A stretch of 64,000 nt of DNA from Imtechella halotolerans (GCF_028743515.2 NZ_CP117969.2:1707501-1771500), one strand, 5' to 3'; shown: positions 1-13,254, counted from the first letter of the stretch. Notes: generated by a model from the letters alone, not told the origin. A program made the numbers and translations.

Positions 1-905
<905 letters not shown>

Positions 906-1054
906 GCTTTTTGTGTTGAATACATACCTATGGTATGCATTCTTCTTTCTATACTTTCTATATGCGTTTTTCTCGTATTTCTCTTTATCTCAATATGTCA
1001 ATGAACGTTTCGGCTCCAGTATTTACTTTCTCGTACATACCTTCATAACCCTAG

Positions 1055-1128
1055 TGGAGAATATCGGAGTCGAACCGATGACCTCCTGCGTGCAAGGCAG
1101 GCGCTCTAGCCAGCTGAGCTAATCCCCC
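1055..1128 (-). tRNA. tRNA-Ala(UGC)
   Basis: The minus strand folds as a cloverleaf: GGGGGAT acceptor paired with ATTCTCC, D arm TAGCTCAG, anticodon loop with TGC, and T arm GGTTCGACTCC. The CCA tail is not encoded. It lies in the 16S-23S spacer beside tRNA-Ile, the common spacer arrangement in flavobacterial rRNA operons. Confidence 0.96.
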
Positions 1129-1143
1129 ATTCCTTCTTAAAGC

Positions 1144-1180
1144 GAATGTTGAATTATGAATGTTGAATTTATAATTCAAT
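1144..1180. repeat. Short tandem and inverted repeat in the 16S-23S spacer
   Basis: Two adjacent near-identical units, GAATGTTGAATTAT and GAATGTTGAATTTAT, are followed by AATTCAA, which pairs with the TTGAATT of the second unit. It sits between tRNA-Ala and tRNA-Ile. Spacer microrepeats like this usually vary between rRNA copies; no function is claimed. Confidence 0.6.
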
Positions 1181-1250
1181 CCTCAACTTCCAGAATTTCC
1201 TTCAATATCTTTTTATGAACGTATACCTATATCACTATAAGTACTTGTTG

Positions 1251-1324
1251 TAGTCCCGGGCAGACTCGAACTGCCGACCCCTACATTATCAGTGTAGTAC
1301 TCTAACCAGCTGAGCTACGAGACT
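1251..1324 (-). tRNA. tRNA-Ile(GAU)
   Basis: The minus strand gives acceptor AGTCTCG paired with CGGGACT, D arm TAGCTCAGCTGG, anticodon GAT in a CTGATAA loop, and T arm GGCAGTTCGAGTCTGCC. Like E. coli tRNA-Ile it starts with A. CCA is not encoded. It is cotranscribed with 16S and 23S. Confidence 0.96.
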
Positions 1325-1344
1325 CTGTATTGATTATTAACAGC

Positions 1345-1355
1345 TTAAGCAAATC
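1345..1355 (-). other. 3' arm of the pre-16S processing stem
   Basis: This 11-base block just downstream of the 16S 3' end is perfectly complementary, in the transcript, to a block in the 16S leader at 2956-2966. Such stems bracket 16S in primary rRNA transcripts and are RNase III targets in many bacteria. The pairing is seen; the enzyme is inferred. Confidence 0.6.
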
Positions 1356-1390
1356 ACTCGAGCATATAACATATTTACTGCTATTGCTCT

Positions 1391-2908
<1,518 letters not shown>

Positions 2909-2955
2909 TAATCTTTATATAATATAAAACATACAATAAATAGTCTCTACTCAAG

Positions 2956-2966
2956 GATTTGCTTAA
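2956..2966 (-). other. 5' arm of the pre-16S processing stem
   Basis: This block in the 16S leader, about 50 bases before the mature 5' end, is the exact complement of 1345-1355 beyond the 3' end. Together they could form an 11-bp helix looping out 16S, as expected for rRNA maturation. Confidence 0.6.
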
Positions 2967-3065
2967 ATCTTTTTTCCAATTTTACCGAAGTAATCTTGGT
3001 GCTGTTAACAATATATCAATGAACTTTATTTCTTTATTAATTACGCTTCCGTATCAAAGCGGGTG

Positions 3066-3095
3066 CAAAAGTAACACTCTTTTTTATTCTGACAA
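3066..3095 (-). promoter_or_regulatory. rRNA promoter P1 (nearest 16S)
   Basis: The minus strand reads TTG, 19 bases, then TACTTTTG, the Bacteroidota sigma-A pattern. It is followed by GC-rich CACCCGC. The predicted leader before 16S is about 150 bases. Confidence 0.8.
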
Positions 3096-3191
3096 ACTTT
3101 TTTTTGAAATTTTTTTTAAACTCCTCAAAACCTCTCATCACCAATAAAATCAAGCACTCAATGAACTTTCACTTCCTTATCAAAGCGGCTG

Positions 3192-3221
3192 CAAAAGTAA
3201 TACTCTTTTTTATTCTGACAA
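3192..3221 (-). promoter_or_regulatory. rRNA promoter P2
   Basis: The layout matches P1: TTG, a 19-base spacer, TACTTTTG, then CAGCCGC and CTTTGATA. It is carried on the second tandem unit. Confidence 0.78.
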
Positions 3222-3316
3222 GCTTTTTTTGAAATTTTTTTTAAACTCCTTAAAACCTCTCATCACCAATAAAATCAAGCACTCAATGAACTTTCACTTC
3301 CCTATCAAAGCGGCTG

Positions 3317-3346
3317 CAAAAGTAATACTCTTTTTTATTCTGACAA
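3317..3346 (-). promoter_or_regulatory. rRNA promoter P3
   Basis: TTG, 19 bases and TACTTTTG followed by CAGCCGCTTTGATA, nearly identical to P2. A-tracts lie just upstream of TTG, resembling an UP element. Confidence 0.78.
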
Positions 3347-3430
3347 GCTTTTTTTGAAATTTTTTTTAAACCCTTAAAAGCTGTAAAAATTAAACTGTCT
3401 ATGAACTTCTCTCCCTCTCGAAAGCGGGTG

Positions 3431-3462
3431 CAAATATAGAAAGGTTTTTTTCATTTTGACAA
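3431..3462 (-). promoter_or_regulatory. rRNA promoter P4 (most distal)
   Basis: TTG, 21 bases, then TATATTTG and CACCCGC on the minus strand. Its surroundings differ from the repeats, so it is probably the ancestral outer promoter. Between it and the riboswitch promoter (3463-3614) I see only AT-rich sequence. Confidence 0.72.
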
Positions 3463-3632
3463 CTATTTGTTCAAAATAATTTAACCCGAAAACCATAACA
3501 GTTGAATACAAAGTACTTAGACCTATAAATTATATAGACTTTTATTTTTAATGGGTAAAATTCATGTCTGATTCCATAAATTCAACTTCGAATGATTCTG
3601 ATTCATGTCCTATTTTGTCCTAATATTTTACT

Positions 3633-3640
3633 TATATTTG
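3633..3640 (+). promoter_or_regulatory. Candidate -7 element of the thiamine operon
   Basis: TATATTTG matches TAnnTTTG and lies about 10 bases before the riboswitch. The nearest upstream TTG is 15 bases away, shorter than the 19-21 seen for the strong promoters here, so the -33 part is uncertain. Confidence 0.5.
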
Positions 3641-3649
3641 TCTCAAGAA

Positions 3650-3755
3650 CTTTAGGGGTGCTTTACATTCTATTCCTATATATAATAGGATTTATGAATA
3701 CAAGGCTGAGAAATACCCTCGGAACCTGATCCGGATAATACCGGCGAAGGGAAAA
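3650..3755 (+). promoter_or_regulatory. TPP riboswitch (thi box)
   Basis: The conserved aptamer blocks appear in order: GGGGTGC, a variable P3 arm, CTGAGA, ACCC, then GGAACCTGATCCGG and ATACCGGCGAAGGGAA. This is the thiamine pyrophosphate aptamer that turns thi genes off when TPP is plentiful. About 110 bases separate it from thiS. They hold a possible short hairpin near 3783-3803 but no stem followed by a U run, so control of translation rather than of termination is my inference. Confidence 0.95.
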
Positions 3756-3867
3756 GGCAAATTGTGTATTATTAAAAACTATGGAATCCTTATAGGACTT
3801 TCCGTATATACTCCTTCTTACCTTTCGCAAGAATCCCTATTGTTCCAAACACTTTAAATCACAAAGT

Positions 3868-5990
<2,123 letters not shown>

Positions 5991-5995
5991 ATAAA

Positions 5996-6625
5996 ATGAA
6001 AGTATATCAGCCAGAACTTATAGTAATAACAAAACCAGAAAATTCCACCAATGAAACTTATCAAATTATTGAGATGTTTCAAAAAGGTCTGGCTGTTTTA
6101 CACCTTCGTAAGCCCACTCTTTCGGAGGATGAAACCATTGAATTTTTAAACACTATTCCTGAACAATATCATGAACGAATTGTCATTCATCAACATTATA
6201 AATGTATTAACACTTATAATCTTAAAGGGATTCACTTCCCAGAAGCCATTAGAAAGGACTCTTCATTAATGCAAGGTTACCTAAATTATTTTGGTGACAA
6301 AGGAATTTCCATAAGTACTTCTTTCCATTCCCCCGAGGCTTTATTAGGTAAACAAGAAGCCATTTTTCAGTACGCCTTTCTTGGTCCTGTTTTTAATAGC
6401 ATCTCAAAGCCTGGTTATAATGGAAAGTTTTTCAATATCCATAAAGAATTACTCCCATTTCCTGTCTATGCAATTGGAGGTATAACACCTGAACATATTT
6501 CTAAAATACCAAAAATGGGGTTTTCGGGAGTTGCTGCTCTAGGATATATATGGAATAATCCTAATCCAGTAAAGGCCTTTGAACAACTATCGAACTATAA
6601 AAACTATTTTTCAAAACCGCTTTAA
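5996..6625 (+). CDS. Thiamine phosphate synthase-like protein (ThiE/TenI family)
   Basis: This 209-residue TIM-barrel protein of the ThiE/TenI family has the family blocks VLHLRKP near the N-terminus, GPVFNSISKPGYNGKF in the centre and VYAIGGITPEHI near the C-terminus. The family includes true ThiE, which joins HMP-PP to thiazole phosphate, and TenI, a thiazole tautomerase. A fuller ThiE domain is fused to ThiD in the next gene, so this copy may act as the tautomerase; that is inference. It begins 5 bases after thiC and ends 1 base before thiDE. Confidence 0.85.
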   Translation: MKVYQPELIVITKPENSTNETYQIIEMFQKGLAVLHLRKPTLSEDETIEFLNTIPEQYHERIVIHQHYKCINTYNLKGIHFPEAIRKDSSLMQGYLNYFGDKGISISTSFHSPEALLGKQEAIFQYAFLGPVFNSISKPGYNGKFFNIHKELLPFPVYAIGGITPEHISKIPKMGFSGVAALGYIWNNPNPVKAFEQLSNYKNYFSKPL

Positions 6626-6626
6626 A

Positions 6627-8033
6627 ATGAAAACCTTCTACATACTAACCATCGCAGGTCACGATCCTTCTGGTGGCGCCGGTTTAACTGCAGATATAAA
6701 CACCATTCAAAATTATGGACTAACAGCACTTAGTGTTTGCACTGGTGTTACGGTTCAAAATGAATCGATCTTTAAAAAGTGCTATTGGTCAAACCCGAAT
6801 AGCATTAAAGAACAACTGACTCTCCTTCTATCGACCTATCCTATAAAAGCCATCAAAATAGGAATTATTGAAAATTTGACCTTATTGGAAGAGTTACTAT
6901 TCATAATATATTCGAGTGACCCTACCATAAAAATCATTTGGGACCCTATTTTAAAATCAGGTACCGGATATGCCTTTCATGAAGAGCTTTCAAAACAAAA
7001 ACTGTTGAACATCGTAAAATTGTGCTATCTAGTTACCCCAAACTACGACGAACTAAAAGCTATTTCAAAAGAAGAAAATATTGAAAATATTATTTCAGAA
7101 ATTTCATCTCGCTGCCACCTATTTCTTAAAGGTGGGCATCGCGAAGATAGCTTTAAAGGAACTGACACTCTTTATTTAAAGAATGGCGATTCAATTAATT
7201 TTCATCCACCTACAATACTCAATGTAAATCGCCATGGCACAGGATGTGCACTTTCTTCTTCAATAACAAGTCTTTTAGGTCAAGGATACTCTTTAAATGA
7301 ATCTTGCTTATTGGCTAAGGAATATGTATACCGATTGTTACTTCACACAAACCTAGTTACTGAGAAAAAAATGACACTTCAGTATATTTCTGATGGAGAA
7401 ACTTCAGAAGAACATTTGAAAAACATCCAAAATGCATGCGTTTCCGGAGTGAAATGGATTCAACTTCGAATGAAAGAGTTTCCTGAAAAGATTGTACTTA
7501 ATACCGCAAAAAATGCCCTCAAAATTTGTAGAGACCATGGTGCCCTACTCATTATTGATGATTACGTTTCCATAGCAAAGATTAGTGGAGCGGATGGTGT
7601 TCATTTAGGTAAAAATGATCTTCCTCCAAATGAAGCTAGATACATTCTCGGTCCAGAATTCATTATAGGAGCTACAGCCAATACAATAGATGATATTGAA
7701 GACTTAGCAAATAAAAACATTGACTACGTAGGCCTGGGCCCTTTTAAATATACACCAACAAAAAAGAACCTAAGTCCAATTCTTGGTCTTAAAGGCTATT
7801 CTTCCATTATGAAATGGGTAAAACTGAACAACATCAGTATTCCTATTATAGCCATAGGAGGAATCTCAATGGAAGATATTGCTCCAATACTAAAAACTGG
7901 TATTTCGGGAATAGCTGTTTCAGGCCTCCTTTCTAAACAAAGAAACAACGTGGACCTCAAGAATACAGTAAGTTCAATTCAGAAGTGCTTGCTACACAAT
8001 TCACAGCCAAAAGAAATAATATCTATTGATTAA
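6627..8033 (+). CDS. thiDE: Bifunctional HMP-phosphate kinase / thiamine phosphate synthase
   Basis: This is a fusion of two thiamine enzymes. The first ~250 residues are ThiD, a ribokinase-fold enzyme phosphorylating HMP(-P), with TIAGHDPSGGAGLTADI at the N-terminus and the anion-hole motif NRHGTGCALSSSI. The rest is ThiE, with WIQLRMKE, LIIDDYVSIA, GADGVHLGKND, YVGLGPFKYTPTKKN and IIAIGGI. An in-frame ATG 48 bases upstream lies inside the preceding gene. I chose the internal ATG because it is 1 base after that gene's stop and puts TIAGHDPSGG at the proper distance, giving 468 residues. Confidence 0.94.
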   Translation: MKTFYILTIAGHDPSGGAGLTADINTIQNYGLTALSVCTGVTVQNESIFKKCYWSNPNSIKEQLTLLLSTYPIKAIKIGIIENLTLLEELLFIIYSSDPTIKIIWDPILKSGTGYAFHEELSKQKLLNIVKLCYLVTPNYDELKAISKEENIENIISEISSRCHLFLKGGHREDSFKGTDTLYLKNGDSINFHPPTILNVNRHGTGCALSSSITSLLGQGYSLNESCLLAKEYVYRLLLHTNLVTEKKMTLQYISDGETSEEHLKNIQNACVSGVKWIQLRMKEFPEKIVLNTAKNALKICRDHGALLIIDDYVSIAKISGADGVHLGKNDLPPNEARYILGPEFIIGATANTIDDIEDLANKNIDYVGLGPFKYTPTKKNLSPILGLKGYSSIMKWVKLNNISIPIIAIGGISMEDIAPILKTGISGIAVSGLLSKQRNNVDLKNTVSSIQKCLLHNSQPKEIISID

Positions 8034-8045
8034 TAAATACAAACT

Positions 8046-8831
8046 ATGAACTATTCCGACACGCTAACCATAGCTAATAAACCCTTCTCTTCACGTTTAT
8101 TTGTAGGCACAGGAAAATTTGGATCGTCAAAACTTATGAAAGACGCCATTATTGCCTCTGAAAGTCAATTAGCTACTGTAGCCTTGAAACGTGTGAATCC
8201 AGATGAAAAATCTGAAGATATCCATTCAAGTTTACTAACAACCGGGGTTAACCTATTACCAAATACTTCTGGTGTCCGAACTGCTAAAGAGGCCATTTTT
8301 GCAGCTCAATTGGCGCGAGAAGCACTACAAACTAATTGGATAAAATTAGAAATACATCCAGACCCTAAATATTTATTACCGGACCCAATTGAAACTCTTT
8401 TAGCCGCAAAAGAACTAGTGAAATTAGGATTCGTAGTTATGCCTTACATACATGCAGATCCTGTTTTATGCAAACGATTGGAGGAGGTTGGTTGTCAATG
8501 TGTAATGCCTTTAGGTTCTCCAATCGGAAGCAATAAAGGTCTTAAGACCATAGATTTTCTGGAAATTATAATCGAACAAAGTAATGTACCTGTTATTGTT
8601 GATGCCGGCATAGGAAGCCCATCCCATGCTGCTAAAGCAATGGAAATGGGAGCTGATGCAGTGTTAGTAAACACAGCCATCGCTGTGGCAGGTGATCCAG
8701 TCACCATGGCTAAAGCTTTTAAACTTTCTGTAGAGTCTGGCAGAATGGCTTATAACTCACAATTGGCAAGTGAACAAACATATGCAACGGCTAGCAGCCC
8801 ATTAACTTGTTTCCTTGAAGAAGAATTATGA
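8046..8831 (+). CDS. thiG: Thiazole synthase ThiG
   Basis: ThiG forms the thiazole phosphate ring from deoxyxylulose phosphate, ThiS thiocarboxylate and dehydroglycine. The 261-residue TIM barrel has the N-terminal RLFVGTGKF segment, the KLEIHPDP block whose lysine (about K100) is the likely Schiff-base residue, and the phosphate-binding [23 protein letters not shown] region near the C-terminus. It lies between thiDE and thiH, its usual partner, which supplies dehydroglycine. Confidence 0.96.
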   Translation: MNYSDTLTIANKPFSSRLFVGTGKFGSSKLMKDAIIASESQLATVALKRVNPDEKSEDIHSSLLTTGVNLLPNTSGVRTAKEAIFAAQLAREALQTNWIKLEIHPDPKYLLPDPIETLLAAKELVKLGFVVMPYIHADPVLCKRLEEVGCQCVMPLGSPIGSNKGLKTIDFLEIIIEQSNVPVIVDAGIGSPSHAAKAMEMGADAVLVNTAIAVAGDPVTMAKAFKLSVESGRMAYNSQLASEQTYATASSPLTCFLEEEL

Positions 8832-8853
8832 TTCAACTTACCTAAAAAAGAAC

Positions 8854-9975
8854 ATGAATACTGATAAAAATAGCTTCTATCCCATTTTTCAAAATTATTC
8901 TTGGCAGGCCACCCATGGTGAAATTTATTCTAAAACTGAAACTGATGTCTTAAGGGCACTAAAGGCTAAACGACGTACACTTGAAGATTTTAAAGCACTA
9001 ATTTCTCCTGCAGCAAAGCCATTCCTTGAATTCATGGCTAGTGAAAGTATGCGTATTACTCAACAACGTTTTGGAAATACAATACAAATGTATACACCCA
9101 TGTATCTTTCCAATGAATGCCAAAATATTTGCACCTATTGTGGTTTCAGCCTCACAAATAAAATCCCACGAAAAACATTGACAGATGAAGAAATTTTAAA
9201 GGAGGTCACTTATTTAAAAGAAAAAGGTTATGATCATATTCTTTTAGTCACAGGAGAGGCTAATACTACTGTAGGTGTTCCCTATCTTAAAAATGCCATT
9301 CGTCTTATTAGACCCTACTTTTCAAACATAAGTATTGAAGTTCAACCTTTGGAGATTGCCGATTATAAAGAGTTAATCTCCGAAGGGTTATACGCCGTCC
9401 TAGTATATCAAGAAACCTATAACGAAGCATGTTACAAGACACACCATCCAAAAGGGAAAAAATCAAATTTCCAATACCGTTTACTCACTCCAGACAGACT
9501 TGGACAAGCGGGAATTCATAAAATAGGATTAGGTGCATTGTTTGGTCTGGAAGATTGGAGAACAGATAGCTTCTACACAGCACTTCATCTGAAATACCTT
9601 CAAAAAAAATATTGGAAAACACGATACTCTGTCTCATTTCCACGTTTACGACCTCATACAGGAGGAATAGAACCAAAAGTCGTAATGAAAGATTCAGATA
9701 TGGCTCAACTTATTTTTGCTTACAGATTACTTGACGAAGACTTAGAACTATCTCTTTCTACTAGAGAACATATAAATTTTAGAAACCATATACTTAAACT
9801 AGGCATAAATTCTTTAAGCGCTGAGTCCAAAACCAACCCAGGAGGTTATTCAGTAGATCCTCAATCTTTAGAACAGTTTGAAATTTCAGATGAACGTAGT
9901 ACCGATGAAATTGTTAATATGATTAAAAGTCAAGGGTACGAAGTGATTTGGAAAGATTGGCACAAAGGATATTAA
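8854..9975 (+). CDS. thiH: 2-iminoacetate synthase ThiH
   Basis: This radical-SAM tyrosine lyase makes dehydroglycine for ThiG, releasing p-cresol. With the start used here it has 373 residues, the normal length. C89, C93 and C96 form CxxxCxxC in CQNICTYCGF, binding the 4Fe-4S cluster. The frame stays open to a TTG at 8815 inside thiG; I prefer this ATG because it avoids a 17-base overlap and matches family length. ThiH-type synthesis of dehydroglycine, rather than ThiO, is the route typical of anaerobes and many Bacteroidota. Confidence 0.94.
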   Translation: MNTDKNSFYPIFQNYSWQATHGEIYSKTETDVLRALKAKRRTLEDFKALISPAAKPFLEFMASESMRITQQRFGNTIQMYTPMYLSNECQNICTYCGFSLTNKIPRKTLTDEEILKEVTYLKEKGYDHILLVTGEANTTVGVPYLKNAIRLIRPYFSNISIEVQPLEIADYKELISEGLYAVLVYQETYNEACYKTHHPKGKKSNFQYRLLTPDRLGQAGIHKIGLGALFGLEDWRTDSFYTALHLKYLQKKYWKTRYSVSFPRLRPHTGGIEPKVVMKDSDMAQLIFAYRLLDEDLELSLSTREHINFRNHILKLGINSLSAESKTNPGGYSVDPQSLEQFEISDERSTDEIVNMIKSQGYEVIWKDWHKGY

Positions 9976-9991
9976 ACTTTTAATCCCATAT

Positions 9992-11074
9992 ATGTTATCA
10001 AAAATAGAACAACAACACTATCATAGACAGCTTATTTTGACTGAAATTGGTGAGATAGGTCAGTCAAAATTAAAAAAAGCAGCTGTTTTGGTTATTGGAG
10101 CAGGTGGACTTGGATCCGCCATACTACCGTACCTAACAGCAGCAGGTGTGGGTCAAATTGGAATCATGGACCATGATATTGTAACTCTTTCCAATCTACA
10201 TCGCCAAATTTTATTTACTACCGAAGATGTTGGTAAGAATAAAGCAACTACAGCTGCAGAAAAATTAAAAAGACTCAACCCACACATTCGTATTATTCCA
10301 TATGCTGAGGCTATTCATAAAGAGAATGCTATACAATTTATTTCCTCCTATGATATCATTGTAGACGGATCAGACAATTTTGCTACAAAGTATCTGGTAA
10401 ATGACGCTGCAATAATTTGCAATAAACCGATTGTCTTTGGGTCAATTTTTAAATTTGAAGGACAGGTTTCTGTTTTTAATTATCAAAATGGCCCCACCTA
10501 CCGATGCCTCTTCCCAGAACCTCCTTCTCCAGAAGAATCACCTAATTGTTCGGAAATTGGTGTTCTTGGGGTTTTGCCTGGAATCATTGGTTCCATTCAA
10601 GCAAATGAGGTGCTAAAAATAATTTGTGGTATAGGAGAGGTTTTAAATGGAAAACTTTTAACCCTTAATTGTCTAACGCTACAAATGGACCTGTTCAGAT
10701 TTAAAAAGGTCAATTATAGAATTCCAAAATCACTCAACAGTAGAATATACGACTGTTCCTCACCAAATAGAAATCTAGAAATAACATTCAAGCAATTAGT
10801 CTTACTACCCAGTGAATACCTTTTAATAGATGTAAGAACTGTAAATGAACGTCAGAGACTCTCTATAAAATCCTTCTTGGAAGTCTCCTCTGAATTACAT
10901 ATTGTACTAGATGAATTAGCTGATAATTTATCTAGTATTCCTAAAAACAGACACATCATTTTTTACTGTCAAAGTGGTATAAGAAGCCTAAGGGCAGCCC
11001 AATTATATAAAGCAAAATTCCCCTTAGAAAAAACATCTAGTCTAAAAGGCGGGCTCGACTCAATAATTACATAA
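9992..11074 (+). CDS. thiF: ThiF/MoeB-family adenylyltransferase with rhodanese domain
   Basis: This E1-like enzyme is expected to adenylate the C-terminus of ThiS, and its rhodanese domain to hand over sulfur. Residues ~1-240 form the ThiF fold: nucleotide motif VIGAGGLGS, then SNLHRQILF, VDGSDNFATKYLVND and CSEIGVLGVLPGIIG. Residues ~265-360 are rhodanese-like, with the catalytic-loop cysteine C326 in YCQSGIRS. No CxxC pair is visible, although MoeB and many ThiF proteins use two pairs to bind zinc. Lying last in the thi operon supports a role in thiamine rather than molybdopterin synthesis. Confidence 0.88.
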   Translation: MLSKIEQQHYHRQLILTEIGEIGQSKLKKAAVLVIGAGGLGSAILPYLTAAGVGQIGIMDHDIVTLSNLHRQILFTTEDVGKNKATTAAEKLKRLNPHIRIIPYAEAIHKENAIQFISSYDIIVDGSDNFATKYLVNDAAIICNKPIVFGSIFKFEGQVSVFNYQNGPTYRCLFPEPPSPEESPNCSEIGVLGVLPGIIGSIQANEVLKIICGIGEVLNGKLLTLNCLTLQMDLFRFKKVNYRIPKSLNSRIYDCSSPNRNLEITFKQLVLLPSEYLLIDVRTVNERQRLSIKSFLEVSSELHIVLDELADNLSSIPKNRHIIFYCQSGIRSLRAAQLYKAKFPLEKTSSLKGGLDSIIT

Positions 11075-11099
11075 AAAATGCTTCGGATTACTTTAACAA

Positions 11100-11207
11100 A
11101 TGAATTTAATCCATAAAATCATCCTATTTTCCTTTATCCTATACGCCTACAAAATGGCTTTTGGAGGAAGCGATCACGACAAGACAACCAGAACGTTCAA
11201 AAAGTAA
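11100..11207 (+). CDS. Possible 35-residue peptide (unrecognised)
   Basis: A short frame between thiF and thrS encodes 35 residues: a basic start, a hydrophobic stretch (IILFSFILYAY) and a polar tail with GGSDHDKTTRTFKK. That outline fits a signal-like or single-membrane-segment peptide. There is no strong ribosome site and no recognised family, so it may be chance. Confidence 0.25.
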   Translation: MNLIHKIILFSFILYAYKMAFGGSDHDKTTRTFKK

Positions 11208-11251
11208 ACAAATTTTGTCAGATTAGCTACATATAACAAGAGAACAACTAT

Positions 11252-11259
11252 TATCTTTG
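11252..11259 (+). promoter_or_regulatory. Candidate -7 element for thrS
   Basis: TATCTTTG followed by CATT lies 24 bases before the thrS ATG. No TTG is at the right distance upstream, so only the -7 part is supported. Confidence 0.45.
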
Positions 11260-11282
11260 CATTCCAACAGAATATTAATATA

Positions 11283-13226
11283 ATGATTAAAATAACTTTA
11301 CCAGACGGATCGGTTAGGGAGTATGTACAAAATAGTACTCCAATGGATGTTGCCAAAAGCATCAGTGAAGGATTGGCCAGAAATGTGATTTCGGCAAGTT
11401 TTAACAACACTACTGTTGAAACCACAACACCTTTAACCACCGATGGTACGCTTACATTATATACTTGGAATGATATCGAAGGTAAAAAAGCTTTTTGGCA
11501 TTCTACCTCTCACGTATTAGCCCAAGCTTTGGAGGAATTGTACCCAGGAATTAAACTCACTATTGGTCCAGCAATTGATAATGGATTCTATTATGATGTT
11601 GATTTCAACGGACATACTATTTCTGAAAAAGATTTACCCAACATTGAGAAAAAAATACTAGATATAGCTCGTGGTAAACACGAATACAAAATGCGTTCTG
11701 CTTCTAAAGCTGAGGCCCTAGAATATTATAAAAATCAGGATAACCAATATAAGGTAGAGTTAATTGAGAACCTTGAAGACGGGACCATTACTTTCTGCGA
11801 CCACGATACCTTCACTGACTTATGCCGTGGAGGACACATTCCCAATACAGGAATTATTAAAGCTGTAAAACTTCTTAGTATTGCAGGAGCATACTGGCGT
11901 GGTGATGAAAAAAACAAACAGTTAACTCGTGTATATGGTATTTCCTTTCCAAAACAAAAGGATCTTACCGAATATTTGGAATTACTTGAAGAAGCAAAAA
12001 AACGTGACCATAGAAAACTAGGAAAAGAGTTAGAGCTATTTACATTTTCTCAAAAAGTTGGACAGGGGCTTCCACTTTGGCTACCAAAAGGAGCAGCCTT
12101 GCGTGAGCGTTTAGAAAATTTCTTAAAAAAGGCTCAGAAAAAAGCAGGTTACGAACAAGTTGTTTCACCTCATATTGGACAAAAGGAACTTTATGTTACC
12201 TCAGGTCACTATGAAAAATATGGTGCTGATAGTTTTCAGCCAATTAAAACACCCAATGAAGGTGAAGAGTTTCTATTGAAACCTATGAATTGTCCTCACC
12301 ATTGCGAAATATATAATTCACGACCATGGAGTTATAAAGAATTACCAAAACGATATGCTGAGTTCGGCACTGTATATAGGTATGAGCAAAGTGGAGAATT
12401 ACATGGCCTTACACGCGTGCGCGGATTCACTCAAGATGACGCTCATATTTTTTGTACTCCAGATCAATTAGATTCTGAATTTAAAAATGTAATAGATTTA
12501 GTACTCTATGTATTTGGCTCATTAGGCTTTGAAAATTTCACTGCCCAGGTTTCACTTCGTGATCCTGAAAACCCTACCAAATACATTGGCTCCAATGAAA
12601 ATTGGGAAAAAGCTGAAACAGCAATTATAAATGCTGCTAAAGAAAAAGGGCTAAATTTTGTAATTGAAACTGGTGAAGCCGCATTCTACGGTCCTAAGTT
12701 AGATTTCATGGTAAAAGATGCCTTAGGAAGAAGTTGGCAGTTAGGTACAATTCAAGTTGACTATAATTTACCAGAGCGTTTTGACCTTTGGTATAAAGGA
12801 AATGACAATGAATTACATCGCCCTGTCATGATCCACAGAGCTCCATTTGGAAGTATGGAGCGATTTGTAGCTATTTTACTAGAACATACAGGAGGTAACT
12901 TCCCTCTTTGGCTAATGCCAGAGCAGGCTATCATCCTCTCACTCAGTGAGAAGTATGAGAAATATGCTGAAAAAGTTTTAAATTTGCTGGAAAATCACGA
13001 AATTCGCGCCCTCGTTGATAACAGAAATGAAACTATTGGTAAGAAAATTCGGGAAGCTGAGACCAAAAAAGTTCCATTTATGCTGATTGTTGGCGAAAAT
13101 GAAGAACGTGAAGGTACAATTTCAGTACGAAGACACGGGCAGGGGGATTTAGGTACCCTAACCATTGAAGCATTTGCAGAAATTATAAACAAGGAGGTTC
13201 AAAGTAGCCTAAAACAATTTAAATAA
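11283..13226 (+). CDS. thrS: Threonyl-tRNA synthetase
   Basis: It charges tRNA-Thr. The 647-residue class II enzyme has the standard order: TGS domain (~1-62), editing domain with [11 protein letters not shown] (HxxxH), catalytic core with the zinc segment [10 protein letters not shown], motif 2 near [23 protein letters not shown], and the C-terminal anticodon-binding domain from about 540. Next come infC, rpmI and rplT, the arrangement conserved across many bacteria. Confidence 0.97.
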   Translation: MIKITLPDGSVREYVQNSTPMDVAKSISEGLARNVISASFNNTTVETTTPLTTDGTLTLYTWNDIEGKKAFWHSTSHVLAQALEELYPGIKLTIGPAIDNGFYYDVDFNGHTISEKDLPNIEKKILDIARGKHEYKMRSASKAEALEYYKNQDNQYKVELIENLEDGTITFCDHDTFTDLCRGGHIPNTGIIKAVKLLSIAGAYWRGDEKNKQLTRVYGISFPKQKDLTEYLELLEEAKKRDHRKLGKELELFTFSQKVGQGLPLWLPKGAALRERLENFLKKAQKKAGYEQVVSPHIGQKELYVTSGHYEKYGADSFQPIKTPNEGEEFLLKPMNCPHHCEIYNSRPWSYKELPKRYAEFGTVYRYEQSGELHGLTRVRGFTQDDAHIFCTPDQLDSEFKNVIDLVLYVFGSLGFENFTAQVSLRDPENPTKYIGSNENWEKAETAIINAAKEKGLNFVIETGEAAFYGPKLDFMVKDALGRSWQLGTIQVDYNLPERFDLWYKGNDNELHRPVMIHRAPFGSMERFVAILLEHTGGNFPLWLMPEQAIILSLSEKYEKYAEKVLNLLENHEIRALVDNRNETIGKKIREAETKKVPFMLIVGENEEREGTISVRRHGQGDLGTLTIEAFAEIINKEVQSSLKQFK

Positions 13227-13254
13227 AAGAAGTTTAACTAAAATTTTAGTAGCC

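Larger units (their letters stand above)
3066..3430 (-). repeat. Tandem repeats of about 125 bp carrying rRNA promoters
   Basis: Three consecutive units (starting at 3066, 3192 and 3317; lengths 126, 125 and 114) share almost all their sequence, including long A/T tracts, a TTG, TACTTTTG, and the AGCCGCTTTGATA start region. The third is diverged over its distal half and ends at a fourth, different promoter at 3431. Units one and two differ at only a handful of positions, so the duplication is recent or kept uniform by recombination. Read towards 16S, each unit is a complete promoter with A-tracts upstream of its TTG box. Confidence 0.85.

Noticed and set aside
3040-3440. Regularly spaced repeats considered as a CRISPR array
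   Set aside because: The units are tandem and nearly identical throughout, with no variable spacers, and each holds a promoter; no cas genes are nearby.
8815-8853. TTG start for thiH inside thiG
   Set aside because: The ATG at 8854 gives a normal length and no overlap; the extra 13 residues are not family-like.
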